A DNA stretch of 26,413 nucleotides from CAZQQN01 sp964549595 (lineage in GTDB: Bacteria > Bacteroidota > Bacteroidia > CAILMK01 > CAYYUA01): the NCBI GenBank assembly GCA_964549595.1, contig CAZJWK010000026.1, positions 1-26,413 of the forward strand. The letters run 5' to 3'. Shown here one piece after another: positions 14,409-21,800 of this stretch (position 1 is its first letter; each line of letters opens with the position of its first letter). The notes below the pieces were generated by a model that was given only the letters and a program-made list of their open reading frames with translations, did no database searches and was not told where the DNA came from. The position numbers were made by a program, and so were the translations under genes.

Positions 14409-15026
14409 ATGTTATTAAAAATGAATGCTGAGCACCCCTCTGAAAAGCAAATAAGCCGGATTGTAGAGACCCTTAAAAACGGTGAATTAATTATTTATCC
14501 CACTGATACCGTTTATTCCGTGGGATGTGATATTCGTAACAAACATGCCATTAAGCGTTTAGCAGAGTTGGTAGGTAAATCCACAAATAGTAACCTTTCA
14601 CTTATTGTAAATGATTTTTCCCAAATATCCGACTATACTTTGCCTTTTGACCGTTCAATATTTAAGAAAATGAAAAAAAGCCTTCCGGGCCCTTATACAT
14701 TTATTTTAAATGCGAATAACAAAGTGCCTCAGATCTTTGATGAAAACAAGAAAGAAATCGGTATCCGGATGCCGAATAACCAAATACCCAGGGAAATTGT
14801 CAGAAATTTAGGCAATCCGTTGGCTACCGGCTCCATTCATGATGAGGATGAAATCCTGCAATATCCCACCGAACCAGAAACTATTCACGAAAGGTTCGGG
14901 AAAGATGTGGCATTGGTAATCGATGGAGGCAACGGGGATAACAATGCTTCTACCGTTTTGAGCTGTTTAAATGGTGAAATGAAAATTCTTCGTGAAGGCA
15001 AAGGGGATACAGCCCTTTTGCAATAA
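14409..15026 (+). CDS. Sua5/YciO/YrdC-fold protein, YciO type
   Basis: A 205-residue cytoplasmic protein of the family that includes threonylcarbamoyl-AMP synthase (TsaC/Sua5), which acts in t6A37 tRNA modification. The nucleotide-binding YPTDTVYSVGCDI (about 30-42) and PGPYTFIL (about 92-99) are clear. IGIRMPNNQIPREIV, the following LATGSIHDEDE, and VALVIDGG resemble E. coli YciO more than TsaC. The KxR motif of true TsaC/Sua5 enzymes is not kept: the matching segment reads VGKSTNSNLSLIV. I therefore call it YciO-type, with TsaC activity unproven; a second gene elsewhere would be expected to supply t6A. A second ATG at codon 5 is an equally good start. It converges on dinB across 27 bp. Confidence 0.9.
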   Translation: MLLKMNAEHPSEKQISRIVETLKNGELIIYPTDTVYSVGCDIRNKHAIKRLAELVGKSTNSNLSLIVNDFSQISDYTLPFDRSIFKKMKKSLPGPYTFILNANNKVPQIFDENKKEIGIRMPNNQIPREIVRNLGNPLATGSIHDEDEILQYPTEPETIHERFGKDVALVIDGGNGDNNASTVLSCLNGEMKILREGKGDTALLQ

Positions 15027-15053
15027 GGGACTGAAGGTTAATCAGAGCTGGTA

Positions 15054-16289
15054 TTAATTGTCATTGTCTTGCTTGCCATCAGATTTTTTCCTGGATTGTG
15101 TATAAATGCCATTAGCACGGGATACAGCTTGTATACCGTATTTATTACGAACCTCATCCATGGCTTCCATTAAGTGTACATTTTTTAGTGTAGCATCAAA
15201 AAGATCCATTTGATAATTGGCATACACAAGATGACTAAAGCGGATGCCGATTAAACGGATTAAAACCCTTCTTTGATAACAGGTATGGAATAGGTCCTTT
15301 ATTACCTCGAAAATCGTATCTTCTCGATTGGTGTAGGGAATCCTCCTTTGTTTACTTACGGTTTTAAAATCTGTGTAGCGTAATTTTACCGCTACACATG
15401 CAGTCATTTGCCCGTTCGCTCTTAAGTTGTAGGAAAGTTTTTCGGTCATGGCCAGAAGAACCGATTCCAATTCCCGTATATCGACTGTATCTTGTTGAAA
15501 GGTTTTTTCTGTAGAAAGGGATTTCCTCTCAGAATAAGGGACAATAGGAGAGGGGTCTATCCCATTGGCCCGCTTCCAAAGCGTAAGCCCTTGCTTACCC
15601 AGGGCATTTTGCAAAACATCAACAGGCATGTCTATTAATTGACCGATGGTATCAATACCCATTTCTTTGAGAAAACGATGAGTGACTTTCCCGACCATCG
15701 GTAGTTTTTTGATATCGAGTGGCCTTAGAAAAGGCTTTTCCTGACCATAATTTATTACTTTTTCCCCGTTAGGCTTTGCCTCATCGGTGGCGATCTTAGA
15801 AATGGTTTTATTGGTGGAAAGCCCCATGGACAACGGAAGCCCACTTTGCTCTATTAATTTGGTACGTAAATTTTTAGCAAATTGCCGGCAACCGAAAAAA
15901 CGATCCATTCCGGAAAGATCGATGTAAAATTCATCAATGGAAGCTTTTTCAAAAGCCGGGACTTCATTGCTGATGATTTCCGTTAGGAAGCGGGAGTACA
16001 GGCTGTAACTTTCCATATCTCCGGGAAGATAGACCCCATTTGGGCAAAGGTGTTTCGCTGTTTTAATGGGCATCGCTGAATGTACGCCAAATTTTCTTGC
16101 TTCATAACTACAAGAAGCGACAACACCCCGATCACTGTTGCCACCAATGATTACCGGTTTACCTTTGAGTTCAGGATTTTTCAATCGTTCTACTGAGACA
16201 AAAAAAGAATCAAGGTCCAGGTGAACGATTGATAACTCCTTATCAATATTATCATCGGCGCCTGTCCTTTTCCTTTCTTGGTCATCCAT
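15054..16289 (-). CDS. dinB: DNA polymerase IV (Y-family)
   Basis: A 411-residue error-prone translesion polymerase. Palm-domain catalytic acids are in HLDLDSFF (Asp24, Asp26) and SIDEFYID (Asp119, Glu120). VIIGGNSDRGVVASCSYEARKFGV and MPIKTAKHLCP are the family fingers-region motifs. The helix-hairpin-helix thumb LPMVGKVTHRFLKEMGI and the C-terminal little-finger domain are complete. A TTG two codons upstream (16295) continues the frame, but the ATG at 16289 fits better. The C terminus ends in a polar tail (SRKKSDGKQDNDN); the usual beta-clamp-binding QLxLF-type peptide may be NYQMDLFD at about 365, just inside the end. A -7 element lies 26 bp upstream. No LexA-like palindrome was recognised, so SOS control is not shown. 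Confidence 0.96.
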   Translation of the reverse strand: MDDQERKRTGADDNIDKELSIVHLDLDSFFVSVERLKNPELKGKPVIIGGNSDRGVVASCSYEARKFGVHSAMPIKTAKHLCPNGVYLPGDMESYSLYSRFLTEIISNEVPAFEKASIDEFYIDLSGMDRFFGCRQFAKNLRTKLIEQSGLPLSMGLSTNKTISKIATDEAKPNGEKVINYGQEKPFLRPLDIKKLPMVGKVTHRFLKEMGIDTIGQLIDMPVDVLQNALGKQGLTLWKRANGIDPSPIVPYSERKSLSTEKTFQQDTVDIRELESVLLAMTEKLSYNLRANGQMTACVAVKLRYTDFKTVSKQRRIPYTNREDTIFEVIKDLFHTCYQRRVLIRLIGIRFSHLVYANYQMDLFDATLKNVHLMEAMDEVRNKYGIQAVSRANGIYTQSRKKSDGKQDNDN

Positions 16290-16315
16290 TGTCAATAACG
16301 GTAACTTCCCTTTAC

Positions 16316-16323
16316 CAAATTTA
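16316..16323 (-). promoter_or_regulatory. -7 element of dinB
   Basis: On the minus strand: TAAATTTG, perfect to TAnnTTTG, ending 26 bp before the ATG at 16289. The nearest TTG upstream is at 15 bp spacing, shorter than usual. Confidence 0.45.
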
Positions 16324-16416
16324 ACATTTTTTAGTCTTCAAAGGTTGAAGCAAAAAGACCCTAATAAATTATTGTCCCGGGTAGCGAATAATTAATACTT
16401 GCTGAATGGGGGAAAT

Positions 16417-16466
16417 AAAAAAACCGATGCGTTAAATCCCCTTAATTTGGGTGAAGCATCGGTTTT
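16417..16466 (-). terminator. rho-independent terminator of the sorting-domain gene
   Basis: A perfect 11-bp stem, arms 16420-16430 and 16456-16466 (AACCGATGC core). On the minus strand it is followed by a T-run (through 16417 and beyond, ttttttta). Inside the loop a smaller CCC/GGG stem can form. It lies 43 bp past the stop of the 132-residue protein gene, so it ends that transcript. The plus-strand side is also followed by tttt, so weak bidirectional action is possible. Confidence 0.8.
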
Positions 16467-16509
16467 AAAGGTTAAGACAAGTACCCTGTAAATTTCCTGA
16501 AATTAAAAT

Positions 16510-16908
16510 TTAATGCTTGACGATATTCAGCCTTTTTGTTATAGTATTTCCGTCTACGTAAAATTTATAAAAGTAAACCCCTTCTTCTAAACCTGAGACA
16601 TCCATTTCAACCTCATGGATTCCTTTTTCATAGACTTTTTCGGAAATAGCCCGTTTTTTGTTGCCTAAAAGATCAAACAACCTGATTTCAACCTGCTTGG
16701 ATGATTTGAGTTCAAATTTGAAATACGTTTTATCCCTCACAGGGTTGGGAAAGTTACCGTATAACTTAAAGTTTTCAATTTCCTCTTTTTGCTGAATGTT
16801 TTGACTTTGCTGGTCTGGTGCGCTAAAGGCTTTTTGGCCTGTAGCCGGGCTAATAATCCCCGAAACCAAAAATAATGCGAGTACTATGATTGTAGTAATT
16901 TTTTTCAT
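16510..16908 (-). CDS. small exported protein consisting almost only of a T9SS type A sorting domain
   Basis: A 132-residue protein. The signal peptide is about 1-24 (KKITTIIVLALFLVSG..., cleaved near ATG-Q). A short glutamine-rich linker (about 25-46) follows, and then a T9SS C-terminal sorting domain fills the rest: FKLYGNFPNPVRDKTYFKFE (47-66), VEIRLFDLLGNKKR, and the closing LEEGVYFYKFYVDGNTITKRL before LNIVKH. In ordinary T9SS substrates this domain is a tail on a large passenger and is cleaved after export; here there is no passenger. It could be a truncated substrate, a very small secreted peptide donor or a surface-attached linker. It has its own -7 element and a strong terminator, arguing for a real, separately expressed gene. 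Confidence 0.88.
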   Translation of the reverse strand: MKKITTIIVLALFLVSGIISPATGQKAFSAPDQQSQNIQQKEEIENFKLYGNFPNPVRDKTYFKFELKSSKQVEIRLFDLLGNKKRAISEKVYEKGIHEVEMDVSGLEEGVYFYKFYVDGNTITKRLNIVKH

Positions 16909-16955
16909 AAGCTTTTCTTTTTTCCTTTAATACATCCTATGAGTGATTTGGTAAC

Positions 16956-16963
16956 CAAAAATA
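16956..16963 (-). promoter_or_regulatory. -7 element of the sorting-domain gene
   Basis: On the minus strand: TATTTTTG, perfect to TAnnTTTG, 47 bp before the ATG at 16908 and inside the gap after the miaE-like stop. No good TTG at the -33 distance. Confidence 0.45.
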
Positions 16964-16989
16964 GTCAAAAAATTTTGATTTTAAAAAAT

Positions 16990-17595
16990 TTAATGCATTC
17001 TATCGCCTCTAACTGATAAATTGCGGATTATGTGCTTTTCAATTTCTAATAATGCTTCCCACCTTTGGTCAACTTCAGACTCATCAATATAAGTTTTGGC
17101 CAGGTCGATGAAGAGCCTGTAATGTCCTGCTTCGGAAACCATTAGGTCATAATAGAACTTTTGCAATCCTTCATCTTCAATGTTTTGGTGCAAAAGTTTA
17201 AACCTTTCGCAGCTACGGGCTTCTATCAATGCAGCCGTTAAAAGCTTATCCAGGAACTGTTCTTCACCGCTGCCCCCTTTCCGGATATTTTGCAATAACT
17301 GGTTGACATATTCGTCTTTCCTTTGCCGCCCGAGTTTAATATTTCGTTTTTTCATTTCATTAAGCACCGCTCTGAAATGCCCCCATTCCTCAGTAACCAC
17401 CGGGCTTAATTGTTCAACCAATTCTTCTTTTTCCGGGTACTGTACGATTAAACTTATACAAGTAGTAGCCGCTTTTTGCTCACAATAGGCATGGTCGATT
17501 AAGATTTCCTCCAGACTAATTGCTGCTAAATCTGCCCAGCGGGGATCAGTGGGTAACTCAAGCCCTAAAACACTTTTTGTTTTGGTATCGGCCAT
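16990..17595 (-). CDS. miaE: tRNA-(ms2io6A)-hydroxylase-type diiron protein
   Basis: A 201-residue ferritin-like four-helix protein. Likely diiron ligands are Glu39 (CEQKA), Glu70 and His73 (EEWGHF), Glu125 (IEARSCERF), Glu155 and His158 (SEAGHY), the full E...ExxH...E...ExxH set. The overall pattern (DPRWADLAAISLEEILIDHAYCE) is MiaE. MiaE uses oxygen to hydroxylate the isopentenyl group of ms2i6A37 in tRNA, so modification becomes oxygen-dependent. Length fits. It follows the fRMsr gene by 35 bp and is probably the last gene of the transcript that begins with the 1458-residue protein. It requires MiaA and MiaB, not in the window. Family call is good; substrate identity in Bacteroidota rests on homology. 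Confidence 0.9.
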   Translation of the reverse strand: MADTKTKSVLGLELPTDPRWADLAAISLEEILIDHAYCEQKAATTCISLIVQYPEKEELVEQLSPVVTEEWGHFRAVLNEMKKRNIKLGRQRKDEYVNQLLQNIRKGGSGEEQFLDKLLTAALIEARSCERFKLLHQNIEDEGLQKFYYDLMVSEAGHYRLFIDLAKTYIDESEVDQRWEALLEIEKHIIRNLSVRGDRMH

Positions 17596-17630
17596 AAAAC
17601 GGTTTTGTTTTATAAACTTTTTACTGGCTT

Positions 17631-18092
17631 TTAAGGTTTCTCATCCCATTCGACAATTTTTCCGGCCAACTGTTCGAGGTATTTCTGATCCGTTTCGTCA
17701 AAAGCATTTTTTTGCGTGCTATCAATGTCTAAAACACACTTTAATGTTTGTTGCTTGAACCCGGGTACTACTATTTCGGACTCTGTCTCCGGATGGCAAG
17801 CAATGTAATTTTCAATCCGGCTGACATCATTTACGTAGTGACTTTTTCTTTTTTGAGCTGTCTGTCCGCACAACCCCATTCCATAAGAAATTTTGGTACA
17901 AGGCAAAGAACCCTTGTAAGGGCCTAAAACCAATTTATCCGGTTTTGCGTAATACAAGCCTACCCAGAATAATTGCCTTTTTTCCTTAAGTACGGTTAAA
18001 ATATTCAAAACGTTGGTTGCTCCATCCATTTCATTATCATTCAACGCATCAACCTGCTTTAAAATGGAGTGGTAAACAGACGCTTTATCCAT
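17631..18092 (-). CDS. msrC: free methionine-(R)-sulfoxide reductase (GAF-domain)
   Basis: A 153-residue GAF-fold enzyme. The three redox cysteines of the family are present at Cys65 (LPCTKI), Cys75 (GLCGQT) and Cys99 (YIACHPE), with spacings of 10 and 24 residues as in E. coli fRMsr (Cys84, 94, 118). GLYYAKPDKLVLGPYKG and SEIVVPGF complete the signature. It reduces free, not protein-bound, methionine-R-sulfoxide in the cytoplasm using thioredoxin. With the exported MsrB at 8008-8526 the window covers R-sulfoxide repair on both sides of the membrane. It sits between plsY (47 bp upstream) and miaE (35 bp downstream) on the same strand. Confidence 0.93.
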   Translation of the reverse strand: MDKASVYHSILKQVDALNDNEMDGATNVLNILTVLKEKRQLFWVGLYYAKPDKLVLGPYKGSLPCTKISYGMGLCGQTAQKRKSHYVNDVSRIENYIACHPETESEIVVPGFKQQTLKCVLDIDSTQKNAFDETDQKYLEQLAGKIVEWDEKP

Positions 18093-18139
18093 GCCCTTTG
18101 ATTTTACAGAAAAAGTACAATAATCAGACCAAAGCGGTG

Positions 18140-18790
18140 TTATCCTTTTTCCCCTTCATTGCCTGAGAAAGACAATTTCTTTTCCCTCCCCTTGAGAAGT
18201 CTTTTGATGTTCTGTCTATGGGTATAAAGCACTATGAGCACAAAAAATAATGTTACTGCTATGAACAGCGTTTCTCTCTGTTCAAATAGGAACCAACATA
18301 AGACAGGGTAGGCAATGACTCCTATAATTGATGCAAGGGATACAATCCTGGAAATGCCGAATACTAAGGCAAAGATGGCCAAAGCGCTAAGGGCGGAAAG
18401 GTAATGGATCCCCAGAAACATCCCTAAAAGGGTAGCAATGCCTTTCCCCCCTTTAAAACCCGCAAAGACCGGGAAAAGATGCCCCATTACTGCCAGAAGC
18501 CCAAGTAAAAGTTTAATTTGTGTTAATGCCTCTGAGCCTGAAGAGATTGAACCGAAAAGCAAAGCCAATTTAGTGGCTGACCAACCTTTAAAAATATCAA
18601 ATAAAAGCACAGGGATACCCGTTTTTAACCCCAATACCCGTACGGTATTGGTTGCGCCGGCATTTTTACTCCCGTATTTACGAATATCTTTTTTGTGGAA
18701 GAGTTTCCCGGCCCATAATGAAGTGGGGATGGAACCCATTATGTAGGCTGCCAGAAGTATAAGAATATTTTGAATACTCAAAAACTCCAT
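18140..18790 (-). CDS. plsY: acyl phosphate:glycerol-3-phosphate acyltransferase
   Basis: A 216-residue inner-membrane enzyme with about five hydrophobic spans. The three conserved loops are visible: GSIPTSLWAGKLF (about 19-31), the SKNAGATNTVRVLG loop (about 41-54) and GHLFPVFAGFKGGKGIAT (about 102-119). It transfers an acyl group from acyl-phosphate to glycerol-3-phosphate, the first step of phospholipid synthesis in most bacteria. The C-terminal tail is longer and polar (about 196-216). The acyl-phosphate-forming partner plsX is not present. It lies 18 bp after the large exported protein gene on the same strand, so the two are very probably cotranscribed. Confidence 0.96.
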   Translation of the reverse strand: MEFLSIQNILILLAAYIMGSIPTSLWAGKLFHKKDIRKYGSKNAGATNTVRVLGLKTGIPVLLFDIFKGWSATKLALLFGSISSGSEALTQIKLLLGLLAVMGHLFPVFAGFKGGKGIATLLGMFLGIHYLSALSALAIFALVFGISRIVSLASIIGVIAYPVLCWFLFEQRETLFIAVTLFFVLIVLYTHRQNIKRLLKGREKKLSFSGNEGEKG

Positions 18791-18808
18791 ATCCGGATTC
18801 TTTTTCGT

Positions 18809-21800
18809 TTAAAAGGACCTTTGGAAAAATAGTTTTTCCTTTCCGTCCTTGAGCACTTTAATTTCAAAGTCTCCTTTTGAAAAATCCCCTGCAGTACTAT
18901 TTACTTGTCTTTTGAATTTATAATCTGATGAAAAAACCTTGCACTGTTCCTTACCGATGTTAAAATAATAGTAATTATTTTTATTACTGCTTAGGTAAAA
19001 CTTAAGGTGATCAGGTACGGTTCCGGTTTGAAACTCCATTTGTCCAAGTAATTGCTTGTTGATGCTTGTGCTTTTCACGTTTCCAAGGCCAATGTTACTG
19101 TTTTCCTTTTTGATAAAAGCCTTTCTTCTGGGACTCCACCTTAAATTGAGCTGTGTAAATAAAAAATTGGGCTGATAAGCTTCATTGGTAACCATCATGT
19201 CGAAATCCTTAAGACTATTCAGGACTTTGTTTTGGGCTTCTTTGTTTTTAATCAAGTTTGGTATGACTTTCCTGAGCATTTCCCTGCTATCCCTTGTGTC
19301 AGGTCTGTAAAAAGCCAAATTGCTAATAGAATCTGCCAGAATATTCATGGCTTCGGGATCAAAATTAAAATCCAGCCCCATAACCAAATCAAAACTATGG
19401 CTGGTATCCGATGGTTTATCGGTGATATTGCCGGCCACTTTTAAATCAACGTTTTCATTTTCAAAGTTGAAGTTTATGTCCCCTGTCGTTTTTATTGAAT
19501 TATCCTGGTCCGAATAAGTGAATTTATGCAAAGGCTTATCGTTTCCTTTAATATTTTCCCATTTATTGATAATATATTTCCCTGTATAATAGCTGTAATG
19601 AAGATGGCCCTTTGCCCTAAATATGGGATAATCGCGCGGGTTTTTCTTTCGACCCAGGAACAAATTATAAATCTTGTTTTCCCGCTTGTTAAGATAAATA
19701 CCGGTGTAAAGGCGTTTCCCGTTTTCATTAGTTGCATCATTGATGTTGATGTAAATAGAATCCGGATAAACCGTATCCGCAAATTGCATTTTTTCTGTCC
19801 TCAGGGAGGGTTTTACATTTTCCGGAAACACAAGTCCGTTAAAGGCCAATTCTTGTCTCCGGGCTTTTAGACCAACCTGGCCCTCAAACCGGAAACGGGG
19901 ACTAAGGTTAAATTGACTTTCTTCTTCGATGGTTCCGCTGGCAACAGTTCGGTTTTTAGCATCAACCCGTATTTCATCAAATATGATCGTATCCTTGTCA
20001 CCATTCCGGTCTTCGTAACTATATTTTGCCTGCGCACCATATTCATTTTGACTAATGATGTTAATGGTAGCATCATAAAAATCATGAAAGAAATAGGAAG
20101 TATCTGCACGGATCTTGGCATTTCTTAAGGTTTTAATTCGCGAGTTTTTCTTAATGGTAACTTCACCATTGTTTGGGTAAACTTGTGCATCAGCAATGTT
20201 AATGTGGGGAATGTTTTTGGCCTCAATAATGGATTTTTCCAGATCAAAATAAGCAGCAGTGGTATTAAATTTCAGGGAGTCCTGCGCTGGATCGGTTGAG
20301 AGCATAAAAGCGTCTTCAATGGATTGATCAGGCGGGGATTTCATGTACACGTTCTCTTCCTCTATGTTCCAGGTGTATTCTCCGATAGAGGTTTGATACT
20401 GGTGATTTTTTAAATTGATTTTGGCTTTTTTCGTATTGGATGACCCGGTTAAGGTTTTATTGGCCAGGTCTAAATTAAGGGAAGTATTTCTCGTTAGGAA
20501 GGATGGTTTCCCTTTACCTTTTGATTTTAATTTAAATTTTGCAGAGTCAGTTTCAATGTTGTTAGGCCTCATGGCGAGGGCTTTCGAGCCAATGACTGCT
20601 CGGTCAAACTTAATGATCCCTGTGCCATACAGATCTTTTGGAGTGAGAATCAAGTCGCCTTCAAACTTTACATTCTCCTGGTAAACGGAAAGGGGTTCTT
20701 TTTCATTAATATACATGGAGTCTTTATAGGGCATCCAATGATTATAAACCTGGTTACTGGTTACGGGGGGATATTTGTTCTGTCCTTTCTCGGGAATGCT
20801 GAAACTTTCACTGTGAGAATTCATGGAATCCGGGAAAAATATGAAATTTTGGGATTCGGTTTTTGAAGTTAAGTAATTAACCTTCCCTTTTCCCCAAAGT
20901 CCCTGATTGCTTAATTTAATCTGCAGATAGCCCGTACCTTTTCCGCCATAAAGCGGGTATCCTTGATCAGGGGTTCTTTTGGTAAAACCAAGGCTGTTAT
21001 CTTTCATCAACGTTAAATAATGGTCAAATACCGGAAAAATATTGGCTGAATAAAATGTCCCTTTAAACTTAATTCCTTTCCTGCTGAAGTTATCTAAACT
21101 GTCTACCACAAAAGGTTTAACCTGGAAATAAAAACTGTCTTTTTTATACACATTGTTAAAGATGGAGGGTTTTTCGTAATAGACAGCCGATTCTTTGCGG
21201 CAATCGAAAATGGGGAATTTGGACAAATTAGCTTTCCCTGATTTATTATTAGGATGATCAATCAAAACCGAACCACTTATATCCTGAAGAACATTTTTTA
21301 CCTGAACCAGTTTCTCCTGTGTTTCATCAGGGTAATAAATCATCATGGAGTCGATATTTTTCATATCGATTTTAAATGAGTCATAATTAAAAGAAAAATT
21401 ATTCCCGAAGTAATGAAATCGACCCGCTGTCATCTGACCCTTAAATTTCATGTTCCTGTTCTCAAGCACTTTTAATTGCCTATTTCGCGGATAAATCCTG
21501 ACATTTTGTTTCTCACTCAAAGGAATGGATTTTACCCCTTTTAGTTTTAACTCACCGGAGTTGAGGTTCAATCTGGCATTCTTATTATTACCTGTTTTGG
21601 AGTTCAATACAATGTTATCAAAGTCTTTTAAATCCTTGTTTGCCTTGATGTAATGGGTTAGTTTATCCTGAATAACAAATTCCCCTTTATCCAAATAATA
21701 ATTAATAAATCCTTTATTACTAAGCCTTACTAAAGTCTTTCTCATGTTATTTAAAGGAATTCCCAGGAATTGAGCGGCTTTCTGATCTTTTATTTTTTTG

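Noticed and set aside
16290..16295. TTG start two codons upstream of dinB
   Set aside because: The ATG at 16289 is in the same frame two codons later and is the ordinary choice.
19492..20128. Several 70-115-residue frames on both strands inside the large exported protein gene
   Set aside because: They are alternative-frame shadows of the 1458-residue frame, with no start signals or family motifs.
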